Source: Thinopyrum elongatum
Taxonomy: Eukaryota; Streptophyta; Magnoliopsida; Poales; Poaceae
DNA: 64,000 nucleotides
NCBI GenBank assembly: GCA_011799875.1
Contig: CM022302.1
Location: forward strand, 201,792,086-201,856,085
Reading direction: 5' to 3'
The notes under the pieces were generated by a model that was not told the origin of the DNA, made no database searches, and saw only the letters and a list, made by a program, of their open reading frames with translations. Position 1 is the stretch's first letter, and the number at the start of each line of letters is the position of its first letter. Made by a program: the position numbers and the translations under genes. Below, piece by piece: positions 33,332 to 44,191 of the stretch.

Positions 33332-34854
33332 TTAGTTTGGACCTGACTCGGAGTCTAAGAGGTGAAAAGGACGATAAAGTAGCAGGTAATAATAATCGAT
33401 GTATAACACAAGAAGACATGAAAGAGTGCAACCTCTCTTCCGGAACTGTGTAGTCCTCAGGTTCATCTGCTCAGTCGATGATGGCAATGTAGTTGGCGTG
33501 GCTACCGACAATAGGGAAGATGATCTGAGGCGGCGAAAGAACGTCTTCAGGGGGGATCTCTGCTGTGATGGATGCTTCCGTCGATAGTGCACCTCAGGTG
33601 GGGTGGACGACATCACGATAGGAGCGGGACAAAATACACAGAGTTTTCTTTGACACCTATCTGAAAATGAAGTAAATCTGTAAGGGCTCCTTAGAATTGG
33701 AGGATTCTAAAACGGCAGGGACAGAAAAAACACAGTAATAGGATGAGAATGCACGTGCAAAACAGAGCATTTGCAAACACAAGATTTCTGTCAACCTGGG
33801 TGTTTGGTTCACATGAATTGGAAGAACACAGGGAAACATGGTCAAATTAAAGTTAAACCACATGAAAATGTAAAGTTAGAATCTTATTATGCCACTAATG
33901 TACTTAATCCTGTTCTTCATGCATAGTAATTTGGAAAGGACGTCCAAGTGGATATTAAAATTCCTACATTTTTTCTTTGAAAGAGACACCAAAGGAAAAA
34001 ATCCTTCAGTTTTGCTTTGCTCCATTCCTTCTAACCAAATGCATGAATAGTAGTACCATAGGAAACTTTCCAATTCCTATGTTTTCCTTCACTTTTTCTT
34101 TGAACTAGTGACGATTCTAGTAGGCAGTCTTCAACAGGCTGAAGCCTGCCCTCGAAAAATGTTTTTTATACTACTACTATTTTGGACCAAGCCAACTAGC
34201 TCAACTCCCAGGCCCATCTACACTCCGAAGACTACTACCTCACTTCTTGGTATATGGGAGAAACTATTTGTATTTCTCGTTACTACGTATTCTTAGTGTG
34301 TCTTCTTGTCGGCGTGAAACAAATATTTTTTGAAAAGAAGCTTAAGTTTTTGAATATATACTACATGTGCTTTGTTGTACTCTGAAAAAAATTGAGCTTA
34401 TATGGACAACATAAGTAGGTCCAATATTCTGGTTAAAAAATTATGTCTTAAAAAAATCAATTCAGTAATAGTACATGTGAAATTTTGTGAGCTTATTTGT
34501 TCCACATGAATATCACATAATGGCTACTTGCTAAATCAATTCAAATTGTGGTTCAAAAGAGCATTTAGTTTTCTCCTTGTTAACTTCATGACCACCCTTC
34601 ATTTCTTTCTAGATTTTCAACTGCTTTGAACCAAAGGATCCCTAAGGGATCAACATGAATGTAGAGTAAAAAAGTGATGCGACAAGTTTACAACCTCTTT
34701 GGCGTAGCCTTGTCGACCTCAGCATCATTGGGTTGGACATGGAGGATGGTCCGGCTGGTGTGACTGTTGGAAGCGGGGAAGAAGATCTGAGGCCTCTGGA
34801 CATGACGCCAAGGGTACTGCTCCGCTGTGATGGATGGTTCCGTCGTTGGAGCAA
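33332..34854 (-). pseudogene. Duplicated exon pair inside the CACTA element
   Basis: Two minus-strand frames, 34854-34642 and 33616-33332, encode related segments: RRNHPSQRSSTLGVMSRGLR beside RRKHPSQQRSPLKTFFRRLR, each followed by SSS-rich residues, TP, and an LR(S/T)T..R.RGC tail. They are about 1.2 kb apart. The plus strand is also open in part, so the coding strand is not certain. No domain recognised. Between them (33660-34600) is AT-rich DNA without a gene. Confidence 0.4.
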
Positions 34855-35089
34855 CTTCGGTGAGGTGTACGATGACGAGGCTGAAGCAGGACAAGATAGA
34901 CAACATTAATCTGAAGTGGGATTCTAATAGCATCTGTAATAGATGATGTAAAATACATCACCAAAAAGTTCTAGATATAAAATGCATCAGCCATGTCGTG
35001 ACCACTCCAATAGATGTTGTAAATACTGTTGACTCTGAACTTAACTGGAGAAACTGAATTTTACTTCAAAACTGAATTTTACTGACAAA

Positions 35090-35315
35090 ACTGATTGCAC
35101 TAGTAGCAAAGCACTGCAATAGAAGTTTAGGTCGCTCAAGCACTAGTAGTAGAGAAGCAGTGATCTAAATCAGCATCCGCACGAGTAGGGAACACACTAG
35201 TTGTGCAGCAGTAGCTGCGCCCAGAGCAGCAGCGCAAGCGAGAGCTAAAGCAGCAACTCATGTAGCTGCAGCAGGTCGTGTAGCAGCAACAACAGCGCGA
35301 GCGCGCACTGGTGCC
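35090..35315. other. GCA-rich low-complexity stretch at the CACTA / D boundary
   Basis: Imperfect gcagcag / gcgagcgcg repeats. The frames over it translate as Cys/Ser-rich or Ala-rich runs and are compositional. The junction between the CACTA element and D's LTR lies somewhere here. Confidence 0.5.
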
Positions 35316-35319
35316 TCGT

Positions 35320-35714
35320 AGGCCCACCTTTGCTCCGTTTGACCTAACTCCACATATATAAATTCTCTGAAATCAGGAAACCAATAGAGAGCCACACGAA
35401 ATACTTTTTTCGCCGCCGCAAGTTCCTGTTCTCGTGAGATCCCATTTGGAGGCCTTTTCCTGCACTCCGCCGGAGGGGGTCAATCACGGAGGGGCCCTAC
35501 ATCAACCTTGCTGCCCTTCCGATGGTGTGTGAGTTGTTTACCGCAGACCTACGTGTCCATAGTTAGTAACTAGATGGCTATCTCTCTCTCTCTTACCTTC
35601 AATACAATGTTCTCCTCGGTGTTCTTGGAGTTCTATTCGATGTAATCACTTTTTGCGGTGTGTTTGTTGGGATCCGATGAATTGTGAGTTTATGATCAGA
35701 TTATCGATGAATAT
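35320..35714 (+). repeat. LTR of element D, first piece (5'-truncated)
   Basis: From about 35320 the sequence aligns with the middle of the solo LTR at 7246-8800: TATA-like atatataaat near 35354, cgccgccgcaagttcc, gatcacgg-type block, tgtttgttgggatccgatgaa. Roughly the first 330 bases of the LTR are missing. It stops at the TSD aatat (35710-35714) where C is inserted. Confidence 0.75.
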
Positions 35715-36584
35715 TGTCGGGGCGTGACACCTATGGGATCCCGAGAGACCCCTTTTACGATTCGGAGGGGGGAGAGGTACACGCAAAGAGCAGAACCGGT
35801 GACCGACGCGTGAGGTTTTTACCCAGGTTCGGGCCGCTGATCAGCGTAAAACCCTACTCCTGCTTTGTGTTCTTATTGATGTTCTTGAGCCCAGCCTTCA
35901 GGAGCGCTCGCAATGAACAGTACGTTCAAAGAGCAGCTACGCATGTAGAATGGGCCAGAAGTCCTCCTCTATAGCAGTTGCCTTGGGCCTCCTTTTATAT
36001 GCTCAAAGGGGTCTCCACAGTGGCAAAAAGTACATACATTGAGGTGTAAAGTAGCTACAGGGTATCATACCTAACCCCTGACGGATTAGGACAAGCGCAT
36101 TTAATGCACCGTGAGGTGTCCGTTTAGGTGTCCTCACTTTCTTGGGGATGGAAAAAGGGGCCATCCCATCAGCACCGCTTTAGCTCTCCTCCACTGGCGC
36201 GCCGCCACGCATCCATGGAAGGAGCCAGAATGTCAGACTCGTCACTGTGCCGAAGCGGTGGCACAGTGGCAGAACCTCGCCAGGCGCCGAAACTTGCTGG
36301 GCGCCAAGCCTTGCCGGGCACCGATCCTTGCCGGGTGCCAAGCCTTGCCGGGCGCTGATCCTTGCCGGGTTCCTCAGGCCACCCCGGCAAGGATCTTGCC
36401 GGGGAGGCTGGTCTTCGATTCCCAGCTTTACTCATTTGATGATCCTCAGATTTCTAACTTGATGATTTCCTCGATAACTTAAATCGACCTCGAGCTGATC
36501 CCGGCAAGCCTTGCCGCGAGGACGGCTACAACTGCCCGTGCACAAGTAAGGGGTACTAAGGGCCCCATACTTAGTACACCGACA
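35715..36584 (-). repeat. 3' LTR of C (870 bp)
   Basis: TATA box TATATAAAAGG on the minus strand near 35991-36000. It contains a cluster of CTTGCCGGG / CCCGGCAAG units at 36295-36520, some able to pair with each other. Open frames on both strands here repeat at 47559-47956 in the other LTR and are not genes. Confidence 0.93.
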
Positions 36585-36604
36585 GGAGCCCCCGGGCCTG
36601 GGCC
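36585..36604 (-). promoter_or_regulatory. Polypurine tract (element C)
   Basis: On the minus strand GGCCCAGGCCCGGGGGCTCC sits directly before the LTR start. B has the closely similar GGGCCCGGGGGCTAC at the same place. Confidence 0.65.
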
Positions 36605-36990
36605 ACACACGAGTGCGAGGCGTTGTTGGGCTAGGCCCAAACAGTGCACGGGCACGCGTGGCAGGGAATTAACTGCTCGCAAAGATCTTGTTTTATTGTG
36701 CCCCCCACTACGCGCACGGAGCGCGCGATGTGGGAAGCGTGCCAAAAAGGCTGCAAACTGTTTCGCGCCCACAGAGGCGCATTCATATTGGGGGATAAAC
36801 AAGGCGGCCCCGCTCCTTCCCCATAAAAAGGAGAAGTCGTGGAGGCGCAAACCCATTCACCCCCCTCTTCTTCCCAATCTGGCTATTGCCATCGCCTTCC
36901 TCTGCTCGAGCTCAGAGCGAAATCTTCCTTCTCTTCTGCTCGCCATTCCCGCGCTCGTTCCGTCCTCCTGCTTCCATCTCCACAGCCGCC

Positions 36991-38393
36991 ATGCCGCCCA
37001 AGACCAGCAAGGGCAAGGGCACAGACAAGGAGGCAAAAGCCGAAGTTCCGGAAAGCGAGCTGGTGAAGATGCGGAAGAGGCTCGTCGTCTTCCCTCCGAC
37101 ACTTGACGCCGAAACCTTGAAGGGACGATACCAATGCATGTGGGCTAAGGGAACACAAGCCCACCCCGCCACGCGCGTCATCCCAGGTGCTAATTCCAAA
37201 GGCGGATCGGACAGATACCCCTTCTTCACCGCGTACTTTTATTGCGGGCTCTGTCCACCTTTTTTTGATTTCTTCAACGACATCATGTATACGTACGGCT
37301 TCCGCCTTCTTGAGTTCACGCCGAATGCCGTATTTTGCATGTCGATCTTCGCCCATCTTTGTGAAAATTTTGCCGGCGTGATCCCCAATTCCGCTCTCTT
37401 CCGCCACTATTTCTATCCTCGAATCCAAAAAGGAGAGGCTCTCTCTGGATCTATTGCTTGGATTCCAAGGGCCTGGAACAAGGAGATATACCCAGATGGA
37501 GTTTACCGTGAAAAGTGGGACGAGTGGCGGGCCGAATGGTGCTGGATCCAGGAAGCAGATCCTCATCCTTTTTGTCATCCCCGGCGACAGAAGGTGGTCC
37601 GCGGCAAGGATTGGGGCGATCTCGCCGCAGAAGACGAGAAGCTCACAATCGCCACTACCAGAATCCTTAGCTTGAAGGCTGCCGGGCTGACAATGGAGAT
37701 GATCGGCTTCGACTTCCTCCGCCGCCGCATCGCCCCTCTGCAGAATAGGGGAAGGCCAGCCTGGGAGTATAAGAACGCAGCGGATGTTATGAGGCTGCGC
37801 CCCGGACTGAACAACAACTTGACCGTTATGCAGCTTGGCGCCCTCCGCCAGAAGTTATTCCAGCGCGAAGACAAGCACCGGCTGCCGGCAAGGATCGTCC
37901 CCTTGTGCAACAACTCTGCGCTGGGGTCGATCATTGCTTTCTTGCCGATGTTCAACGCCCACGGCCTTGACCCGACCTGGGTCGACCCAAGCGAGGAAGA
38001 AGCGCAGAAATTCTTCGACAATCTGACGGAGAAGCCTGTCCGGCAAGAACCAGATCTTATTCCCGCCACCACGGATCAGGAGGTAGCATACATCGCTACC
38101 AGAGTGGAGGAAGCGAATCTTGCCGCGGAGGCCGGCAGCGTTGGCTTCACGGAGTGGGAAGCCAGCGAGGCAGAGGTGGTAGTGGAGGCGAGGCTTGCCG
38201 GGGAGGACGAGGTTGCCGGGGAAGAGAGCGGCGCAGCCGCTGAAATCTCGTCCGGCGAGGACTCAGTCGAAGAAGAAGAGACGCGGGAAGACCCCCTCCC
38301 CCGAAGAAGAAGACGAAGCGTGTTCTTCGGAAGGCTGCGTCTGACATCCCGGGAAGCCAGCCCTCTTCGAGCGGCGAAGCCCCCGGCAAGAAA
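36991..38393 (+). pseudogene. Antisense gene of C, N-terminal PF04195-like domain
   Basis: This plus-strand gene runs against gag-pol and lies between integrase and the 3' LTR. I chose the ATG at 36991 (MPPKTSKGKGTDKE); a TATA-like cataaaaagg lies near 36821. The domain resembles PF04195 ('putative gypsy type transposon'): RYPFFTAYFYCGLCPPFFDF, NAVFCMSIFAHLCENFAGVI, FRHYFYPRI and FLRRRIAPLQNRGRPAWEY. The homologous gene in B shares the LCE..x.GI.PS/N and RRRIAPLQ motifs. An acidic stretch (GEDSVEEEETRED) follows. The frame is lost at the C-rich tract near 38300, and the continuation is in another frame. The function of this family is unknown; a DNA- or chromatin-related role is only a guess. 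Confidence 0.8.
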
Positions 38394-39938
38394 GTGGCCG
38401 ACAAGACCGGACCGCGGCAGGGGGCCCGTCAACAGCCTGCACGGCGTGCGAGGCCCGCACCAGCGGCCACTGCTGGGGCGGCAGGAGGGTCTCGCACCAC
38501 CGCACCGGAAACTGCCCCGACGCCTGCCATAGCCAAACGTCCTAGGACTCCTCCTCCGCCTCCCCACTCAGACACCACAATGGAGGTCGACTTCGACATC
38601 TCCGGCTTTAGTCCGGAGCGAGAGGAAGAAGAGTAAGTACTTCGCCACAACTTTTTCCTTCCAGCCGGGCTCGAAGTTGTTGACGATCCCAGTGCTAGCA
38701 GTGGCAAGTCTGAAGAGGATCGGCTCCTTCAGGCCATGGGCGAAAACTTCCGCAAACTCCAGGCTCTCCATCATGCCCGAAAGGAGAAGGCGGACTCCAG
38801 AATGGCAGTTGTCGAGGCAGCCGAAGCGGATTTTCAAAGGCGCGTCGCACAAATGCAAATCTGGCACGCCGAGGCCCTTCAAGAGTTGGTTGCCGGTCGA
38901 GAACAAGTGAGCCAGCAGTGGAATGAGATCCTCCTGAAGCAATCAGACATGGAGAAGGCGCCTGATGAAGCTGTTCAAAGGATTGCTGCCGAAGATGCCC
39001 TCCTGACGGGGCGCCGTGTTGCTCTTGATGCTCATGAGGAAGATCTCACTGCCCCTGAGCAGGCGCTCGCCGCCAAGCTTCGCAGCAAGGATGAAGACAT
39101 TGAAAATCTTGTCGCGCGGCGGACCCAGGAGTTGGAGCATAAGCACAAGGAGGCGCTCGAAGCTCTAACCGCAAGTCACGCCGGCAAGTTCAAGGAGGCC
39201 GTCGATGCTGCCGAAGCTGCAGAGGCCGCCAAGAACGAGTTGAACGACAGAGTGAAGAGGCTGGAAACAGATCTCGAAGAGCACGGCAAGGAACTCTCGA
39301 CGCTCAAGGGAGACAGGGAAAAAACCCTCCACTCCTTGGCGGAGATGCAAGTTGCCTTGTCCGACAAGACCAAGCAGCTCTCCTCTGCGGCTGATAATAT
39401 TGCGGTTCTGGAGTTGAAGCTGACCACGCTGCAGAAATCCCTCGAGGCCGGCAGAGCCCGTGAGAAGGCTCTACTCAAGGATCTCCAAGGAGAGAGGAAC
39501 CTGCTCAAGAGCGCTGCCGCTGCCCAGGCTGATTATGAAAAGGGAGTGGAGATCTGGACTGGCCGTCTCATCGCCACCGCGGAGAAGCTTACCGCGGAAC
39601 TGTCAACCATGGGCTTGTCGAACTTCAGATATTCTTCCGAGGAAAGAATATCTCCAAGCGCCAGGTTGACGATGTTCTTTGAAAGCATCATCAACGCGTT
39701 GAGGGCGCTCCAGTCTAGCCGGGCGACCCAACTGGCGAACGAGAGTCGCCGGCTTTGCCGAGCTGTCCTTCGCAAGGTGCTCCTCAAGGTGGTGCACAGC
39801 AATCCCGGCATCGACCTCTCCAGCGCACTCGGCCACCTGCCAAAGGACGCAAATGTTGAAGCGCTTGAGAAGTACATCACGCCGATCCTTGAGAAGGTGG
39901 ACTCCATCAAAAGGATCGAAGGCCAGCGCAGGGATTGA
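38394..39938 (+). pseudogene. Antisense gene of C, C-terminal coiled-coil part
   Basis: It continues the antisense gene in a shifted frame (KKVADKTGPRQ..., a Pro/Ala-rich linker, then DISGFSPEREEEE). There is an in-frame TAA at 38634-38636. The same frame resumes and gives a long heptad-rich region from about 38736 to 39560 (for example ELNDRVKRLETDLEEHGKEL and LELKLTTLQKSLEAGRAREK). A folded C-terminal part follows (ESIINALRALQSSRATQLAN, then ALEKYITPILEKVDSIKRIE). The TAA could be a point change. A GT-AG pair around it would give only a 32-base intron and breaks the frame, so I do not accept splicing. The gene converges on integrase, which ends 800 bases further on the other strand. Confidence 0.75.
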
Positions 39939-40742
39939 GTGCTTCCCTTTGATTCTTGCCGCCACCATCTCATGTAAAAGACAGTTAAGTCTCGAGTTAG
40001 AACTGTGGCAACTTATGGATGTAATATAATTTAACTATGTTTAGGCTCATGCTAGCTATTTTCCTTGTCTGATTCCTTTACGTATGGAGTTCATCCTACA
40101 CCTACTGAAAAACTTGCCGGCGCGCAACCTGCCGCGAGCGCTGGGTGCGGGACTTCAGCAGCCTGCTGGAGGCGCAGCGGCCGGCAAGACTCCTTGGCGC
40201 TCTCAGTGCAGCCACTTAAATCGTTGAGGGAACTCGAAACAAAATAAGGGCGCAACCGATTACAACAAGGGTTCCTTCGCGTGCAGATTTTCCATACAAG
40301 GGTCGGAATCGTCCAAGGAACTAACTTGATACTAATAAGAAAGACTTGCTCTAGTTTTTAGGACTTAGCTTTCTGTTTTTGTCCTTCCTCCGGCAAGCGT
40401 CGATTCCGAACATCGCCAACTGGTATTCATATCTCCCTTTCCCCCCCGGCAAATGTGCACGCGAGGAATCCCTCTGTCTTTTGAGAAAAAGAAAGAAGAG
40501 AAAATAAAGACATGAAACCTTGGCGGTTCGTTAGAACTTACCGGGATTAGGTGTCATACAACATCTTAGACAAACATGCATATATATAAATATGAACATG
40601 GGAATCAATAAGGGAATGTACAACACTTAAATTTATTCATCTGTGCTCAGGGTCTGCGCCTGGCTTTGTACAAAGGATTACATGCCTTGTCAGCAAGACT
40701 TGTACAAAAAGGTGGTTGCCGGGAGCCCCCGGCAACCGCGCC
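39939..40742. other. Non-coding gap between convergent genes of C
   Basis: It holds the 3' ends of both the antisense gene (aatataa near 40023) and, on the other strand, integrase. Several CTTGCCGG / CCGGCAAG octamers are present. No gene seen. Confidence 0.6.
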
Positions 40743-42017
40743 TTATGGATAGAACTTGCGAAGATGTTCGATATTCCAGGAATTACTCACTGGAACGCCA
40801 TCCTCAGTCTCCAGGCGGACAGCGCCAGGCCTAGTGACTAGTACTACCCGATAAGGGCCTTCCCACTTTGGCGTCAACTTGTTTGAATTCTTGGCGGACT
40901 GAATCCGTCGAAGAACAAGATCGCCTTCCTCAAAGCTTCGGGCATGAACCTTGCGGCTACGATAGCGGCGCAAAGCTTGCTGGTAGCGTGCAGCTCGCAC
41001 AGCAGCCTGAAGACGATTCTCCTCAAGGAGCACAGCGTCATCTTGCCGCAGTTGCTCTTGCTCGAGCTCATCATAAGCGAGCACTCGAGGAGATCCGTAT
41101 ATGAGTTCCGTGGGGAGAACTGCTTCCGCTCCATACACTAGAGCGAAGGGCGTCTGGCCGGTGGCTCGATTTGGTGTCGTTCTGATTGACCAAAGAACCG
41201 CCGGCAACTCATCAATCCAGCGTCTTCCGCACTTTTTCAGCCTGTCAAAAGTTCTGGTCCTGAGACCGCGCAGCACTTCAGCATTGGCCCTCTCCGCTTG
41301 GCCGTTGCTTCTCGGGTGAGCAACAGAGGCAAAACAAATCTTGCCGCCAAGGTCTTGGACGTACTGCATGAAGGTGCGACTTGTGAACTGCGTGCCATTG
41401 TCGGTGATGATCCTATTAGGCACACCGAAACGGCAAACAATTCCTTTGAAGAACTTGACAGCCGACTGCGCTGTCACCTTCCTCACTGCTTCCACCTCCG
41501 GCCACTTTGTGAACTTGTCGATAGCAACGTACAAGTACTCAAAGCCCCCGGCGGCACGGGGGAAAGGGCCCAGTATGTCGAGCCCCCAGACCGAAAATGG
41601 CCAGGAGAGAGGGATTGTTTGAAGAGCTTGAGATGGCTGATGTAATTTCTTCGAATGAAACTGGCACGCTTCACACCTGGTTACTAGTGCAGTCGCATCC
41701 TGGAGGGCGGTGGGCCAAAAGAAACCTTGCCGGAATGCTTTCCCGGCAAGCGCTCTTGACCCTATGTGAGAGCCACACATGCCCCCATGTATCTTTGCCA
41801 ACAGCTCTAGTCCATCCTCCCGAGGAATGCACTTCAATTTCACACCGTTTGGTCTCTTTCTGTACAGGACATCATCGAGGAATTTGTACATAACAGACCG
41901 ACGGGCTACTCTCTCCGCTTCTTCTTGTTCCTCAGGGAGTTCACCTGTCTGAAGGAAATGGACAATGTGCTGCGCCCATGCTGGAGCCTGAGGCTCGACG
42001 GCTAGGACTAAAGGCAT
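40743..42017 (-). CDS. pol: Element C integrase
   Basis: An open frame of 424 residues holds a complete Gypsy integrase: HHCC zinc domain (IHGGMCGSHIG ... CEACQFH), then the catalytic D,D,E set WGLDILGPF, IITDNGTQFTS and HPRSNGQAERANAEV, then the GPY-like C-terminal end (KWEGPYRVVLVTRPGAVRL). It inserts the cDNA copy into host DNA. The ATG at 42015-42017 (MPLVLAVEPQAPAW) is probably internal to the polyprotein. The upstream RT frame overlaps it by 10 bases in another phase and becomes nonsense just before, at a run of six C near 42030, so a one-base loss there is the likely break. No chromodomain follows, as expected for Tat elements. Confidence 0.9.
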   Translation of the reverse strand: MPLVLAVEPQAPAWAQHIVHFLQTGELPEEQEEAERVARRSVMYKFLDDVLYRKRPNGVKLKCIPREDGLELLAKIHGGMCGSHIGSRALAGKAFRQGFFWPTALQDATALVTRCEACQFHSKKLHQPSQALQTIPLSWPFSVWGLDILGPFPRAAGGFEYLYVAIDKFTKWPEVEAVRKVTAQSAVKFFKGIVCRFGVPNRIITDNGTQFTSRTFMQYVQDLGGKICFASVAHPRSNGQAERANAEVLRGLRTRTFDRLKKCGRRWIDELPAVLWSIRTTPNRATGQTPFALVYGAEAVLPTELIYGSPRVLAYDELEQEQLRQDDAVLLEENRLQAAVRAARYQQALRRYRSRKVHARSFEEGDLVLRRIQSAKNSNKLTPKWEGPYRVVLVTRPGAVRLETEDGVPVSNSWNIEHLRKFYP

Positions 42018-44191
42018 CTCCTCCGCCGGGGGGCGTTTGTCTCGACAGCAAGGGTCTGAGGCCCTGCCGGAGCCTGTTGTTCCCCAGCAGGCGTGTCGAT
42101 CCCGGCAACTTCCTTGCCGGCGGCTCCGGGGAGCTCTGCCGGGAAGTACTGGCCAGAGTTCAACTTTCTTCTCTTTTCTTGCTGTGTCGATGGCGCCACA
42201 GATGGTTGAGTCAATTGGAGCACAAAAGTTCCTGGCTCCACAGGCAACTTGAGGGCAGCACGCTTTGACGGGTCATCAGCAACGTTGTTCTCGGCACGAG
42301 GAACGTGCTCCATCTGCAGACCGTCAAAGCGCTCTTCCAATTTCCTCACTTCATCTACGTAGGCTTGCATCAACGGACTTTGATAGTTCTTGTTGACCTG
42401 CCTGACGACAAGCTGTGAATCACCTTTGATAATGAGCTTTCTGATACCAAGGTCTGCTGCGATCCTGAGACCGGTAAGCAAACCTTCGTACTCTGCAGTG
42501 TTATTGGTTAAACTCTCCCGGGGAAAATGCATTTGGACTACATACTTGAGGTGCTCTCCGGTGGGTGCGACAAGCAGCACACCAGCACCGGCGCCTTGCA
42601 GCGAAAAAGCCCCGTCAAAGTACATAACCCATTGCTGATCGGTTTCCTTGCCGGGGAGACTTGTTTCTTGAACTTCTTCGTCTGGCGTCGGGGTCCATTC
42701 TGCAATGAACTCCACCAAGGCCCTGCTCTGAATCGTCGAAGTACTTTCAAACTTAAGACCAAAGCTGGACAGCTCCAACGCCCACTCCACGATCCTGCCG
42801 GTTGCTTCCGGATTTTGCAAAATCCGTTGCAACGGAAAGCGAGTGACGACGGTGATCTCATGTGCTTGAAAATAATGGCGCAACTTTCTTGAGGCCATAA
42901 GGAGGCCGAAAAGCAACTTCTGCACACCAGAATATCTTGATCTAGCCCCTTGTAAGAGGGAGCTAACAAAATAAACTGGGCGTTGCACCACCTTTTTCTT
43001 CTGCGCGGGCTCTTCTGTCTGCGCAGATCCTGTCTTGCCGGGATCATCCCTTGCCGGGGAAGATCTTGTCGCGTCACTTGGCGGTCCTGCCGCTGATGTT
43101 GCCTTCTCATCAGCTTCCCTCTGCGCCACCAGCGCAGCACTAACCACTTGATTTGTTGCCGCCAGATACAGCAGCAATGGCTCTTGTGGTTTAGGTGCGA
43201 CTAGCGTCGGCGGAGAAGAAAGGTATTTCTTCAAATCTTGCAGCGCTGCCTCCGCTTCCGGAGTCCATTTCATTGGACCTGCCTTCTTCAAAATTTTGAA
43301 GAAGGGCAGGGCGCGCTCAGCAGATTTGGAAATAAACCTGCTTAGAGCAGCAACACAGCCGGCAAGACGACGCACATCCTTGACGCGTCTTGGCGCTTCG
43401 ATTTGCTCAATAGCTTTGATCTTGTCGGGGTTCGCTTCGATTCCCCGGCAAGATACAAAGAATCCGAGGAGCTTGCCGGAAGGAACACCGAACACGCACT
43501 TCTCAGGATTGAGCTTCAAGTTGATCTTGCGCAAGTTCGCGAATGTTTCTTCTAAATCTTGAATGAGCGTTGCTTTATCCTTAGTTTTGACCACTATATC
43601 ATCCATATACGCCTCCATATTTCTATGGAGTTGTGGCTCAAAACCAATCTGGATTGCTCTAGCAAATGTTGAACCAGCACTTTTCAACCCGAAAGGCATT
43701 CGTATAAAGCAATACGTACCACATGGGGTGATAAAGGCGGTCTTCTCTTCATCTTCCTTTGCCATAAAAATCTGATGATACCCTGAATAGGCATCAAGGA
43801 AGGACAGGAGATCACAACCAGCGGTGGCATCCACGATCTGGTCGATGCGCGGCAAGGGAAAAGGATCTTTTGGACAAGCTTTATTGATATTTGTGTAATC
43901 GATACAAAGCCTCCATTTCCCGTTCGCTTTCCGTACTACGACTGGATTAGCCAACCAGATTGGATGAAGCACTCCTTTGACCAGTCCTACCGCCTCCAGC
44001 TTCTTAATTTCTTCGGCAATGAATTCTTGCCGCTCCAAGGCCTGTTTCCTCACCCTTTGCTTGACGGGCCGCGCATGGGGACAGACAGCAAGGTGGTGCT
44101 CAATCACTTTCCTGGGAACGCCGGGGATGTCAGACGGTTGCCATGCAAACACGTCGACATTCGCCCGCAGGAAAGCAACGAGCGCGCTTTC
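42008..44191 (-). CDS. pol: Element C reverse transcriptase and two RNase H domains
   Basis: The open frame begins right after a TAG (44194-44192) with ESALVAFLRANVDVFAW, the usual start of RT in Tat elements. RT motifs: KWRLCIDYTNINKACPKDPF, SFLDAYSGYHQI, FGLKSAGSTFARA and catalytic YMDD (with VVKT behind, about 185 residues past VFAW). A degenerate Gypsy RNase H follows (QRPVYFVSSLLQGARSRYSG). After it comes a second, plant/archaeal-type RNase H: MYFDGAFSLQGAGAGVLLV, NNTAEYEGLLTGLRIAADLG and IKGDSQLVV, which is a marker of the Tat lineage. The frame is uninterrupted for over 700 codons and fails only at the C run near 42030. Confidence 0.92.
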   Translation of the reverse strand, partial: ESALVAFLRANVDVFAWQPSDIPGVPRKVIEHHLAVCPHARPVKQRVRKQALERQEFIAEEIKKLEAVGLVKGVLHPIWLANPVVVRKANGKWRLCIDYTNINKACPKDPFPLPRIDQIVDATAGCDLLSFLDAYSGYHQIFMAKEDEEKTAFITPCGTYCFIRMPFGLKSAGSTFARAIQIGFEPQLHRNMEAYMDDIVVKTKDKATLIQDLEETFANLRKINLKLNPEKCVFGVPSGKLLGFFVSCRGIEANPDKIKAIEQIEAPRRVKDVRRLAGCVAALSRFISKSAERALPFFKILKKAGPMKWTPEAEAALQDLKKYLSSPPTLVAPKPQEPLLLYLAATNQVVSAALVAQREADEKATSAAGPPSDATRSSPARDDPGKTGSAQTEEPAQKKKVVQRPVYFVSSLLQGARSRYSGVQKLLFGLLMASRKLRHYFQAHEITVVTRFPLQRILQNPEATGRIVEWALELSSFGLKFESTSTIQSRALVEFIAEWTPTPDEEVQETSLPGKETDQQWVMYFDGAFSLQGAGAGVLLVAPTGEHLKYVVQMHFPRESLTNNTAEYEGLLTGLRIAADLGIRKLIIKGDSQLVVRQVNKNYQSPLMQAYVDEVRKLEERFDGLQMEHVPRAENNVADDPSKRAALKLPVEPGTFVLQLTQPSVAPSTQQEKRRKLNSGQYFPAELPGAAGKEVAGIDTPAGEQQAPAGPQTLAVETNAPRRRRCL

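Larger units (their letters stand above)
28545..35300. mobile_element. CACTA-type DNA transposon, right end not found
   Basis: The left end CACTACAAAAGAAAAC (28545-28560) is a CACTA terminal repeat, preceded by ttg. The next 1.3 kb is packed with ggcccatt / ggcccgtt units in both orientations, the subterminal repeat pattern of CACTA elements. The interior holds only short minus-strand exon-like pieces and AT-rich repeats; I see no TNPD-type transposase. I found no TTTTGTAGTG end before element D begins near 35320, so the right end is lost or unrecognised. The boundary at 35300 is a guess. Confidence 0.65.

Noticed and set aside
35145..35327. Cys-rich small protein on the minus strand
   Set aside because: The Cys/Ser runs come from GCA-type low-complexity DNA; no signal peptide or spacing typical of defensin-like proteins.
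36111..36482. Open frames on both strands at 36111-36482 and 47559-47956
   Set aside because: They lie in the two LTRs of C and arise from the CTTGCCGGG repeats.
38633..38664. GT-AG intron in the antisense gene of C (GTAAGTAC ... CTTCCAG)
   Set aside because: It would be only 32 bases long, too short for a plant intron, and removing it breaks the frame that is otherwise continuous through the TAA.
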